A DNA stretch of 64,000 nucleotides from Nilaparvata lugens (lineage: Eukaryota; Arthropoda; Insecta; Hemiptera; Delphacidae), in the NCBI RefSeq assembly GCF_014356525.2, contig NC_052509.1, positions 35,584,001 to 35,648,000 of the forward strand. Direction: 5' to 3'. Under the pieces are notes generated by a model. The model ran no database searches and had not been told where the DNA came from. It was given only the letters and a program-made list of their open reading frames with translations. Each line of letters opens with the position of its first letter. Position 1 is the stretch's first letter. The translations under genes were made by a program, and so were the position numbers. Below are positions 42,155 through 53,300 of this stretch, in pieces.

Positions 42155-42540
42155 GAATGTGTGTTTGTTTGTTCCCTATAGACTTGAAAACTACTAGACA
42201 GAACGGCATGAAACTTTGGGAATATGTTGTGTGAATATTGGGATGGTTTCTGACCAGAAATTTTAAAAGGGGGGCTAATAATAACTAGTAGTTCTGCGAA
42301 CAGTAGACCTCGCTCATGAATACAACTTTCAATCTAATAAGAAGGGCCAGTACAGTAAGTACAGTATATTGTGAAGATTTAGCCATGTCATCTATTATTT
42401 TCTCCATTGAAAGTGCTAGAGACACTGTTTGCAGGGACACCGGACTTATCAAGGAGGCACCTTTATATCGTCTCCATATTTACAATTCAACATATATTAC
42501 AACTTTTCCAATAATTAGTTATAAGACATCGGTCAACTGA

Positions 42541-43110
42541 CGGAAAAATGGAATATGCAGTAGGCAATTTAGATTATGAATCGTCTCCCAGACGATGGTG
42601 AGATGGAAAATGATTCTAAATAAGATGAGTTTGTTGGTGACATTGACTGGAGGTTGATAATGATGTTTTTCATGAAAAGTGGATTCAATGTTATGGCTTG
42701 TTATGCCTATGCAGAATGTTAATGCTCACAAATCGGTTTCCGATCTCTTACCTAAAGGAAAACAAAAGACTTGACACTGTAGAGCGACACAAAAATGCAC
42801 AAAAAAATGCATACAATACCGGTACAATAATTATTGTACCTGATAAACTGAAAATTCAGTTAAAAAGTAACTGAAATAATAACTGACAGTTATGAATAAA
42901 AGAAGTTGGAGATTAAAGAAATGTTTATGATGTTAAATTTTGTCTACAACTAAAATAGTTGTTGATTTATTAGTTGATTAATTTTTATAATTTTAATTGT
43001 CCACAATTAAAATAGTTGAGTTATCTGTAACATAGATAATAATAGTTATTCATGTATTAATATTGAAGATTTTTTAAAAATAATTTATCAATTTAATTTA
43101 ATAAATCAAT
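42541..43110. other. intron sequence, nothing recognised
   Basis: No open frame or repeat of note. Confidence 0.45.
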
Positions 43111-43119
43111 TTAATCTAT

Positions 43120-43565
43120 ACTTATAAAATTCTTATCTCACTGACTCACTGAACACGATTTCTGGAAAACTACAGGATGGATTGCAACAAAACTTGGAAA
43201 CTTGGAAAACTTCCTCATACGTCCTAGGTGCTCACAAAGAAATCTTCTGGCAATATTTCAACTCCAAGGGTGGTTTTTAAGGGTGTAAAGTTTGTCTTTT
43301 AGCATGTATAATCCTTCTTCTCCCAATCTCTTAATTATAATTGAAATGTCCATATCATATGTTACTATAGAACTATACGGTAATCTAGAGAGAGTACCTC
43401 TTCAAAACAGTTGTTGACTACTGGCAACTAAATTAATAGTTTTGTCAGGTTGGCATTAAGTTGAGATGACTTCATTAGGTAGGCACCAAGTTGAACTAAT
43501 TAAAATGCATCTATCGAGAACAAATTGATTGGGCACGCTGCTTCAATCGGAGCTATACATTGGAG
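43120..43565 (+). repeat. dispersed repeat R4, uninterrupted copy
   Basis: Matches the flanks of the element at 39422-40509 and preserves the empty target site near 43262. Starts around CTCACTGACTCACTGAACAC; ends near GGGCACGCTGCTTCAATC. Confidence 0.75.
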
Positions 43566-43624
43566 TATAGATAATATTTATTTTTCATAAAACAAACTTT
43601 TATGACTTGAGTTGCTTCAATCAA

Positions 43625-43877
43625 AGAGAAGCAATAGCATAAGTAGATATCCCATGGTATAAGGCGTTTATGTCGCAACTTTTATGTTATCTCAAGCCGA
43701 TAGTTCATGTATTTCTTTCCCGTGAAGCTTTATGACGCTGTTAGTCTCTCATATTGTGCTGTTCATACACTCTTACCCGGTCAAAACAGTAAATATCGAC
43801 AATAATCGGCTTGAGATAACAGTAAAAGCTGCGACATAACCGCCCATGGGATATCTACTTACGCTATTGTTTCTCTA
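43625..43877. mobile_element. MITE with ~78-bp inverted repeats and 12-bp direct repeats
   Basis: Inverted arms AGAGAAGCAATAGCATAAGT...TATCTCAAGCCGAT and AGAGAAACAATAGCGTAAGT...TATCTCAAGCCGAT. The immediate flanks are identical: TGCTTCAATCAA at 43613-43624 and 43878-43889. The duplication is longer than usual for hAT (8) or Mutator (9), so the superfamily is open. Confidence 0.78.
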
Positions 43878-43889
43878 TGCTTCAATCAA

Positions 43890-45090
43890 TTCATCCTATT
43901 CTATCAAGACTAATTTTGTTTGTATATCCGACATCGCAAAAACTGCTCAAACAGTTTCGATTGAATTTTAATAATTCAGTATGATATATGGAGGGTATTT
44001 TTAAAACTTCAGAAGTGTCCGTTGTGGAATCTATTTGCAATGAATGAGGAAATTCGGCCAAAATATAACTTGGGCGAAAGAAAGGGGTTATTTATTGAAA
44101 CGGCCAAATAGCTGTTGTTGCTTTTCCTAATGTAAAAATATTTTCCATAGAAGTAAGGCGCTTTTCCCATGAATCAATTATTCCCAAACATTGATTGTTT
44201 GTTCTAAAAATATTAGAGAATATGCATAATAGTTAGATGATTGTCAGTATTCCTCATTAAAAGAGTCAATGCTCCCCATTCAAACAATGCTGACACATTG
44301 ATGTGAATCTTACTATAATTTGATTACTTTAGATCAGATGAAGATAATGATGTTGATGATTGCTACTGTTTCAATTTCAATCATGTTTGACATTTTTGCT
44401 TTTGATGCCAGCTGTTATTATCATGTGAAATAAGCTCTCATTGAATGAAATCATAATCATTGAAGTCAATAAATTATACTAAGGAAGCAATTTCTGTTTG
44501 AATATGTGTGTTTGTGGATATGTATGTATGTCGGATGGATCTTGAAACGGCTCTAACGATTTTTATTAAATCAAGAATATAGTGGGTTTGCGACAAAAAA
44601 CATTATTTTGGAACAGGTCTCAACTCTGGGAAAGTTTGCTGAAGTTCCTTGAGAGAGGATTATTGATCCCTCAAGTAGCAGCTGATCAGAAAAAAGTTTC
44701 CATAATCTGTTGAAAACGTGAGAGAGTTTGTGCAAATGAAAAAGATTACAATAGCTGTAGTTGAGTCAACAAATTTGGCGACCTAATTAATTTGAAACAT
44801 TACAGTATTGGAACTACATTTATATTACAGAACATCTGGAAGAATAGATTCAGAAAGTGACCGGATTATAGCAAAAGAAATTTAGAATCGATCTCTCCAA
44901 ACATATATGATAGTTGAATGTAATGTTTATTGTGAGGTGATAGAAATGCGACTAATTTCTTCAGCTTCTGTTGTATTGGTTCCTCTGTTGCTCTATTTTT
45001 GTACGCAGCCATGGCCTTGAGAGAACCAGTTGCACTGTCTGTTAATTCATTATCCGGACTAAATACCACGAGAGCCAATGAGAGAAGCCA
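43890..45090. other. intron sequence with a dispersed repeat piece
   Basis: 44495-44720 resembles 19660-19990 and 59200-59370 (GATCTTGAAACGGCTCTAAC, GGAAAGTTTGCTGAAG). The 70-codon frame at 44866-45078 minus has no recognisable homology. Confidence 0.4.
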
Positions 45091-45094
45091 TCTA

Positions 45095-45178
45095 TTAAAA
45101 AAACCCTGCTCTGATTAATTCTCATGAAATTCAATAGTGATTGAAATTGAATAGACTTTTGTGCTACTGGGCCTGTTA
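45095..45178. mobile_element. half of a MITE of the CCGGTTGCRYAAAAGC family
   Basis: Right half only: CTCTGATTAATTCTCATGAA...CTTTTGTGCTACTGGGCC. The left arm is missing. Confidence 0.5.
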
Positions 45179-45954
45179 TTTTCATGTTTCAATATCAGCT
45201 AAAAAATAAATCGAAAAAAAACATAATATTCCATCAGCTGCTCCTACTTCCTTTCATGATGTCATTAGATGACACAAGACAAACCTATTGATATTGATAG
45301 ATCACAATACTAAAGTTGTCAATCCTATTATATTAAGAGAGCAATTTCTGTATAATATGGTTATGTATGTCCAACGGATCTTGTAAACAGCTCTAACGAT
45401 TTTCATGAAATTTGAGACTTAGTAGGTGTAAAATCTGACAAAGCATTTATTGGAATGGGTCCACTTCGATACTCGTTCCGTTATTCCTTTGTCGTTATTT
45501 TGTCCGTTTACACTGTCCGGTGACGTCACAGTCACGGTTACACTGGCATAGTTCATATTCAAGATTGTGTTTTCTAATATTATTCGTCGTTTCAATTTTA
45601 ATATTTTTATTATTAAATTTCTGGTATTTTATTTCGTCCTTTAGGCATCTTACTTTCAAGATAATTGCTACTTTTTCATCAAATTGTCACGAACGTTAGC
45701 TTACGTGTCAGGCATTTCCATCTTGTACTTTTGTTGGTCAAGCGTTGGCTTGGCTTCTCGTCTTTTGATCATGTCTCGTCGGTGAGTGCACATCGTTTCT
45801 GGTTTACTTTTTCTTCATCCAAATTCATCAACTGTGATTCAACTATTTATCAATTTCTTCATGTATTTACGCTGATAGACTTTGTCAAAGTTCCATAGTG
45901 TCGTGTTGGCGTCTCTCGCCATTTTTCTAACAACATGGCTTCACCACTTGAAAC

Positions 45955-46335
45955 TCAGACTTTCAATTTCATCATCTCTACCGTTTGGAAATCGATCTGA
46001 AAATTCCACAACTTGAAATTCGGATTATTTGTTTGGAGTTCTACATGTTCCTGTTCACATTCCCATTGGGGGAATTGTCTGCTGTGTTTGATGCTTCCAT
46101 TTCGCAATCGCGTGGTCATCATTGGAGCTTGCTGCTCCTTGGAGTCCTCTGGCTTCACTTCCTGGATTTCGGATCTCTTGAACTTCTTCATGGTCCTGTT
46201 CACATTCTTGCTGGGAGAACTGCCTACCGTCTCAGATGATTCCTGTGGCCATCGTGTCATCACTTGCTGAACGTGCTGTTCCCTGGGGTACCGTGGATTC
46301 CCAGCCTGTCTGCCTGGTCGCATCTCTTTCTTCAA
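45955..46335 (-). CDS. unrecognised open frame with two diverged ~39-residue repeats
   Basis: 126 codons, very polar, no membrane or signal segment. Two segments align loosely: R-E-Q-H-V-Q-Q-V-M-T-R ... N-R-T-M-K-K and K-E-Q-Q-A-P-M-M-T-T-R ... C-E-Q-E-H-V-E, mirrored in DNA by two ~115-bp imperfect repeats (46050-46165 and 46185-46300). The surrounding GC content is higher than in the intron around it. It may be a gene fragment carried by a repeat, or a chance frame in repeat DNA. I do not assign a function. Confidence 0.2.
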   Translation of the reverse strand: MKKEMRPGRQAGNPRYPREQHVQQVMTRWPQESSETVGSSPSKNVNRTMKKFKRSEIQEVKPEDSKEQQAPMMTTRLRNGSIKHSRQFPQWECEQEHVELQTNNPNFKLWNFQIDFQTVEMMKLKV

Positions 46336-46603
46336 AATTTAACTCAGGTTACGTGAATCTTTTTATTCAATTTTCATTTTTACTCATGTATTGCATAATT
46401 GTTCATGAAACAATTAACAGCGTGTCGAAACTGGACCACGTTGTTCTCTATTTCAAATTTATTTCTTTCTTCAAAATTTAACTCAGGTTACGTGAATCTT
46501 TTTATTCAATTTTCATTTTTACTCATGTATTGCATAATTGTTCATGAAACAATTAACAGCGTGTCGAAACTGGACCACGTTGTTCTCTATTTCAAATTTA
46601 TTT
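46327..46603. repeat. 139-bp tandem duplication
   Basis: TTCTTCAAAATTTAACTCAGG through ACCACGTTGTTCTCTATTTC occurs twice in tandem (46327-46464 and 46466-46603) with almost no differences, so it is recent. Overlapping open frames here repeat the same peptide. Confidence 0.9.
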
Positions 46604-46920
46604 GTATTCAAGCAATTCAATGTTCATTCATATTATTTTTGTAGCTATTATTCAGCTTTTACGGCAATTAAAAACATTTAATTGTCCGTACTTATTCGGC
46701 AATCGAGCCTATGTAAATGAATTCAATATGTTACAGTGTATGTCTCATTGAGAGCACTGTCCTACAATATTTCAAGGTTATAATAATTGTATTATTGATC
46801 ATCTTATTGTTTTCAATTATCAGTTGGCTTATTTGTGAAGCATTTCAATTTCTAACCTCAAATTAATATTCTCATATCTGAATTATTGTATTGATGTCTA
46901 ACTTGACATTCAAACTTCTG

Positions 46921-47283
46921 AAGGCCCATGTCGCCTCTTATTAATGCACTCAACATTAATAATTGTTTCATTGTATTTGATAGCTACCCTTGGTTTACAA
47001 GCGTTTTCATTAAAGGCCCATGTCGCCTCTATTAATGCACTCAACATTAATAATTGTTTCATTGTATTTGATAGCTACCCTTGGCTTACAAGCGTTTTCA
47101 TTGAAGGCCCATGTCGCCTCTATTAATGCACTCAACATTAATAATTGTTTCATTGAATTTGATAGCTACCCTTGGCTTACAAGCGTTTTCATTGAAGGCC
47201 CATGTCGCCTCTATTAATGCACTCAACATTAATAATTGTTTCATTGTATTTGATAGCTACCCTTGGCTTACAAGCGTTATCTT
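46921..47283. repeat. four tandem copies of a 91-bp repeat
   Basis: Units begin AAGGCCCATGTCGCCTCTAT at 46921, 47013, 47104 and 47195; a fifth, diverged start (AAGGCCACCGACGCC) is at 47284. The unit holds ATGCACTCAACATTAATAAT and TAGCTACCCTTGGYTTACAA. Overlapping 60-92-codon frames through the array are repeat translations. Confidence 0.95.
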
Positions 47284-47638
47284 AAGGCCACCGACGCCTA
47301 TTTCAATGTGTATGACATTGATTTTGGAACTTACTCATGTTAATGTCGACCAAGGCATTTTCATTTCTGAACTTACTTATTTGTATTGATGTCGAACAAG
47401 ACATTTTCATATTTGAAATTACTTGTATTAATATTGAATAAGATATTCAATTTTATATCAATGTGGAATGCATTGATATCTGAACTTACTTGTATTAATG
47501 TCGACCGAGACATTCAATTACTCTAAGGTTATTTGTACTAGTGTCAATCAAGACATTCAACTATTTCAATATATAGAGCATTGTTATTTCTGATTTACTT
47601 GTGTTAATGTCATTCAAGACATGCAATTTATTTCAATG
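47284..47638. repeat. degenerate tandem repeat host DNA upstream of the provirus
   Basis: Loose ~60-bp modules with the pattern 'TGAACTTACTTGTATTAATGTCGACC-AGACATTCAA'. The same pattern resumes on the other side of the provirus at 58516-58590, so the provirus interrupts this array. The array ends with AATG, the left copy of the target duplication. Confidence 0.75.
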
Positions 47639-49165
47639 TGTAATAGAGAGGAAATCCTATTGATGAAAAAGTGATGGTGATTTTAACAATGGCTGATGCC
47701 TCAGCATTTTAGCGTCTGGCATTAGCAACAGCGCAAGACAGTGTCTCTGTCTAACTCAAGTAGAATTAGTACTCTCTTTCTCTCTCTTGACAGTGGCATG
47801 ATTTTTATTCTAGTGGGAAAACTTTTCCCAGGCTAGAGAAATATTAGCTCATTGCTAATAGAATTTTAAAAAACGGCGCAGTAGCCGAGGGACAGTGTTA
47901 GCGAGCGTATCCAGCCTGGACGGGTTCCACTGGACTATCCGTACAGCATAATGGTGTTTTCAGTTCTTTTTCTATTGATGGCGATTGGTGAGTGAAAAAC
48001 TCGAACATTTTCCTATTATCGAATTCAGTCCAAAATTAGTTGTTTTTAACTGCAGGCAGACTAGGGCGGGCTCCCTTTGGTTTTGTTTAACAAATAACAA
48101 GAATTTTGAATAATTATTCTGTTAGCTTCTAATGGAAAGAGAAAGAGAGTAAATGACCTGTGGATATTGTTATCTGGATTAGATTATAGAACGATTTTTA
48201 AATTTTTTATCAATTTATTCAATTTTAGATTTTTTCTTTGACTTTTGACAATTTAATTTCGATTTTACATTGAACCTATATTGGAGAGTTTATATGTTAT
48301 CTGTTTAGGCTATTGAACAATTTTAATTTTGTAATCATTAATTCGATCTTAGTTTTTGTCTTTGAGTTGGTTAATTTAATTTCTAACTTCATTTGAATCC
48401 TTATTGGAGAATTTATAATTTGAATCTTTTATTGTGTAATTTTAGTTTATTTTCGATTTTAGTTTTTGTCTTTGAGTTGGTTAATTTAATTTCTAACTTC
48501 ATTTGAATCCTTATTGGAGAATTTATAATTTGAATCTTTTATTGTGTAATTTTAGTTTATTGCCTTTTTTGATATTCCCTGAAGTTAGTAGGGTAATTTT
48601 GTCGATTCTGGGACAATGATTGACAGCTTATAGTTCTGTTCTTTAATCCGAGTAACCAATTATTATTGAATGAGAATACGGTGTTAGTTATAGATTTTGA
48701 TATTCATTGAAGTTAGTAGAATAATTTTGTCGATTCTGGGACGATGATTGACAGCTTATAGTTCTGTTCTTTAATCCGAGTAACCAACTATTATTGAATG
48801 AGAATACGGTGTTAGTTATAGATTTTTGATATTCATTGAAGTTAGTAGAATAGTCCTGTAGATTCTGGGACAAGTATTTACCACTGACAGAATTGTTCTC
48901 TTATTTTAATCAACCAAATCTTGTGAACGAAAATATTGTGCTCATTATAGATTTCTGATATTCATCAAGATTAGTAGTATAAATTTTGGAGTTTCAGAAC
49001 CTGTAGTAATTATATTCTGTTGAGATAGTTTTATTCTTGCAGTTAGTAATAAGAGAATTTGGCAAGGCCACCCTTGTGCCCTGAAGGAGAAGGGCGTAGA
49101 ATATAAGCATTTGTCGGACATCTTTGTTTTTCTGCCGCACCACCCCAACCCCTAGTTCGGTTACA
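47639..49165 (+). repeat. 5' LTR
   Basis: 1,527 bp from TGTAATAGAG to CGGTTACA (TG...CA ends). It contains internal tandem repeats: a 110-bp unit twice (from 48351 and 48461) and a roughly 128-bp unit four times, increasingly diverged (from 48571, 48699, 48828 and 48957; GATATTCATTGAAGTTAGTA). LTRs carry promoter and polyadenylation functions; I cannot place the start site confidently (a TATAAG-like box lies at 49101). Confidence 0.9.
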
Positions 49166-49170
49166 TAATT

Positions 49171-49185
49171 TGGTGTCAGGTGGGG
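49171..49185 (+). promoter_or_regulatory. primer-binding site
   Basis: TGGTGTCAGGTGGGG lies five bases after the LTR end. TGG is the complement of a tRNA 3' CCA, and TGTCAGG would pair with an acceptor strand of the kind found in some leucine tRNAs. The tRNA identity is inferred only. Confidence 0.7.
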
Positions 49186-49196
49186 TGGCTGCAACA

Positions 49197-50372
49197 ATGC
49201 CAACGAATCCGCCAGGAACGCCAACAAACTCGGCAGATGCGCCAACAAATGCAGACGAGGTACAGGAGCTACAACAACGTATATCCCGACTGATGGAAGA
49301 GCGAAACCAAATGGCCAGTGACATCAGCTCTCTCAGGGAGAGAGTGGAAACAGAGGGAGGTGCCCCACAGCAGCAAGCATCAGGACCAGTCCGAGTCAGA
49401 AAGGACCTATCACTACAATCGCTGATAAAGACATTCACAGGCGAAGCTTCAGGGCCATCTGTGGAGGAATTCTTGAGGAATGTAAGGCTAGCTTCAGAAA
49501 CCGGTCACTGGGAGGAGACAGATAGAAAACTAATTTGCCGACTGAAGGTGACAAGAACAGCAGCAGCATGTCTCGACTCCTACCCAGAACTGTTTGAACC
49601 AACTGTTGGATTTGCAGAGGTGGAACGCATCCTGAGAGAAAGATTTGGACAAACCCAAGATCCCCAACAATATCTACTCGAACTGATGATGACAACCCAG
49701 CGACCAGACGAGACGGCAAGAGCTTTTGCAGATAGATGTAGGATGCTAGGGCAACGGGCCCTACCACCACAGACCACCCCTGGCCAGCGGGATTGGGCCC
49801 GTACACAGATGGACCAGACCATCCTTACATCCTTCATCCGAGGTTTGAAGAGCCAAGCGGCAACAATGCTACAGTTGTACCCACCAGCCAACCTGGAGGC
49901 AGCCATCAAGATTGGGGAGCGAATGGAGGGGATTGTCAGTGGACCATCTAAACCAAATCACCCAAATATCTTCATGGTGGAGACTGACCCAGGAGCAACA
50001 GGTTGTGCTGCAGCAGTAGCCCGAGTGGAAGCTGGAGTACCACCAGCTAGCAAACAGAATTGTTTTGCCTGCGGGAAACCTGGACACTATGCAAGGGAAT
50101 GTAGGTCCAACAATTCCAATCGTGATGGATGGAGAAGCACCCAACCCAAGGGCCAGTGGCGAACCAGCAATAACCAACCGGCGCAGCGCAACACCAATGC
50201 CAGAGGTGGTAGTCGATTCTGCTTTGTTTGTGGAAAAAGGGATCACCTGTCGTTCAACTGCCCACAGAGGCGGACCCAACCCGCAGACCAAGTGGTAGCT
50301 GACAAGACCCAACAGCGAACTGGTTCCCCAAACGGGGAGGGGCCGGGAACCACCTCGTTTCCCGGCCAGTAG
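49197..50372 (+). CDS. gag: Gag polyprotein
   Basis: 391 codons from the first ATG after the primer-binding site; the frame is open a little further upstream but without ATG. Order: a P/T/N-rich start, a short coiled coil (about residues 20-55), a Ty3/gypsy capsid (retrotransposon gag) domain around residues 80-220 that would form the particle shell, and two CCHC zinc knuckles for RNA binding. Knuckle 1 is C289-x2-C292-x4-H297-x4-C302; knuckle 2 is C342-x2-C345-x4-H350-x4-C355. Both have every ligand. No stop or frameshift. It ends at TAG 50370-50372, inside the overlap with pol. Synthesised from the genomic transcript in the cytoplasm. Confidence 0.93.
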   Translation: MPTNPPGTPTNSADAPTNADEVQELQQRISRLMEERNQMASDISSLRERVETEGGAPQQQASGPVRVRKDLSLQSLIKTFTGEASGPSVEEFLRNVRLASETGHWEETDRKLICRLKVTRTAAACLDSYPELFEPTVGFAEVERILRERFGQTQDPQQYLLELMMTTQRPDETARAFADRCRMLGQRALPPQTTPGQRDWARTQMDQTILTSFIRGLKSQAATMLQLYPPANLEAAIKIGERMEGIVSGPSKPNHPNIFMVETDPGATGCAAAVARVEAGVPPASKQNCFACGKPGHYARECRSNNSNRDGWRSTQPKGQWRTSNNQPAQRNTNARGGSRFCFVCGKRDHLSFNCPQRRTQPADQVVADKTQQRTGSPNGEGPGTTSFPGQ

Positions 50373-53300
50373 ACTCGGAAACACTATATAAGCGGATTCC
50401 CAGCATCAACACCACCAATAGTGGGCTAATGGTGGAGGTGGAAATAATGGGGCTGACCAAAAGCTTGCTGGTAGACACAGGAGCTGAGATTTGTATTTTG
50501 AGAGAAGCAATTCCAGGGGTTCCCATCAAGGCTGCAGGTATTCGAGCTAGAGGAGTTACAGGCGCAGCTCTGGGCATCCTGGGCACTCAAGAAGTTACTT
50601 GCAAGGTGGCAAATTTGCAAGTAACCCATCAATTTGTAATAGCTACAGTGGACATAGCAGGAGATGGATTAATTGGCTGGGATGTCTTGAAGAAATTGGG
50701 GGCAGTGATTGATGCCAAGAGCCAGATCATTACCTTCACGGGGGTTGCCACCTCAGTTATTGGCACAAATAATATCGAGGGAGCTGCCACTCAAGCTCTG
50801 GTTCAGGGACCTAACCCAGTGAGGACCAATATGCAGTCTCCTCAAGTGTCAACAATACGGAGACTAAGGGAGGATACCCAAGACAACATGAACTGGATCT
50901 CTGCAAGCAAAAATCGCACCATCCCAGCTTATTCAGAAATGGCAGTCCAGGCACAGACAAACTTGGCAGATGGTCAACTATTTGTAACAGAGCCCCTGAA
51001 TCAACCACAACTTGGAATCCGCATTGGTCGCAGCCTCAATGTATCAAGGGCTGGCAACACTGTTGTGAGAGTGATGAACTTGACAGCTGCTCCCATTCAG
51101 ATAGATAAACAGCAACATTTGGGGAGAGTAGATTTCCTAGAAATGGAGGATGATCAAGTGGAACCATTCCAAGTACATGCCATCAGCTCCCTAGAAACTA
51201 GTGGCAAACTGCAAGAGACCCTTGTTGAAAAGACCAAGCACCTACCAAGAGGAGAAGCAGAACAGATTCAGGTAGTGCTGGAAAAGTATCAACACCTATT
51301 TGGAGAGCCAGGTAGAGATGGTTGTCAGGTGAATGTTCAACACCGCATCCCTACAGCTGACTCAGCACCTATAGCCAAACGACCATATCGAGTGCCCTAT
51401 CATCTCCGTCCTGTTGTAGAAGAGCATCTGGCAGACATGCTTGACAAAGGGATCATCTCTCCATCAACCAGCCCGTGGTCGGCACCAGTGGTGCTTGTGA
51501 AGAAGAAAACAACGGATGGCAGTGCAAAGTGGCGATTTTGCACTGACTTCCGAGCGCTGAATGAGATAACAAAAGCAGATGCTTACCCTCTTCCATTAAT
51601 CAACGAAACCTTGGAGAATTTGGGGAGGTGCAAGTACTTCTCCACTATTGACTTACACAGCGGCTATCATCAAATTCCGATTGCACCAGAAGATCGTGAG
51701 AAGACTGGGTTCACCACCGTTGGTGGACATTTCCAATATGAGAGGATGGCCTTTGGCCTAACTGGAGCGCCTGCAACATTTCAAAGAATGATGGACCAGT
51801 TGCTAGCAAAGATCAAGGGATCAGAATGTCTAGTCTACTTGGATGATGTGGTGATCTTCAGTGACACAATCACCCAACATGCTGAAAGACTGGAGAATGT
51901 CTTTGCAATTCTACAAAAAGCCAACCTGAAGGTGAACATTGAGAAGTGTCATTTTGCTCAACCAGAAGTAAACTACTTGGGACATGTGGTGACCTCTGAT
52001 GGCGTCAAACCTGACCCAGGGAAAATTGAGGCGGTGAAGAAATTTCCAACCCCAAAGAATGTCCGAGAGGTGCGGGGATTCCTGGGCCTTGCAGGCTATT
52101 ACCGCCGATTTGTCCCCAGTTTTGCCGAGTTAGTTAAACCACTTACTTCTCTCACCAAGTCAGATGTGAAATATCATTGGGATACCGAGCAGGAAAAGGC
52201 GTTTCAGCAGCTCAAGGATATAATGTGCTCAGACATGGTGTTGGTATACCCAGATTTCAGCCAACCATTCTTACTAGCCACAGATGCATCTGGCACAGCT
52301 ATTGGAGCTGTTCTTTCTCAAGTGACAGATAAGGGAGAACAGCCGGTAGCCTATGCTAGCTGGCAGCTGAATGCAGCTGAAAGAAATTATTCAGTGACAG
52401 AACGTGAACTACTGGCAGTGGTGTGGGCTACTCAGCAGTTCTGCTGCTATTTGTTGGGTCGGACATTCACCTTGATAACCGATCACGCAGCACTCCGCTG
52501 GATGCTTAGCTTGAAGGATCCATCATCAAGACTCACCCGATGGGCCTTACGGCTGGCCGAATATGATTATACGGTGTTACACAAACCTGGAAAGCACCAC
52601 TCAAATGCAGATGCCTTAAGTAGGAGAATCATGACTACTGTTGTGACACAAGGACTGGATGATGAGTTAGTACAGACCCAGCAGCAGAGTGATGACTGGT
52701 GCACAGAGTTGGTAAAGACTAAAAAGGGGACTACTGAGGATGGTATTATTTGGTGGACAAATGGTGATCCTGATAAATCTTCCTGGAGATTGGCCATACC
52801 AAGATCCCTCAGGAAGCAAGTGTTGGAGATCAACCATGATGCCCCATGGGCAGGTCATCCTGGGGTGGAACGCACATTGGCGCGAGTCAGGCAGCGATGC
52901 TATTGGCAAGGAATGGCCAATGAGGTGAAGGCTTACGTGAATAGTTGCCACTCTTGTGCCTTGCGAAAAACCCCAAACTCACTGGCAGCACCATTGGTCA
53001 AAGCCTACGAGCCAACCAGACCTATGGAAATGGTCAGCCTAGATATTGTTGGCCCATTACCTACTAGTACTTCTGGGAATAGATACTTTCTCAGCTTTAT
53101 TGACCATTTCACCAGATATGCTGAGGGTATTCCTTTGCCAAATCAGACTGCAGAAACTGTGGCTAGGGCATTCGTAAGAGTCATTATCACCCGACATGGA
53201 GTACCAGATCGATTGTTGACTGACCAGGGCAGAAACTTCTTATCAGAACTATTGACATCCACATGTAAACTTCTAGGAATCAATAAACTGCGCACCACTG

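Noticed and set aside
46921..47283. CRISPR-like regular repeats
   Set aside because: The 91-bp units are contiguous tandem copies without variable spacers, in a eukaryotic intron.
45955..49165. An exciting novel host system near the provirus
   Set aside because: Everything there is explained by tandem repeats, the LTR, or one weak open frame; I see no gene cluster.
49043..50632. Long minus-strand open frames (93-171 codons) under gag and the start of pol
   Set aside because: Antisense shadows of strongly coding plus-strand frames; no recognisable domain.
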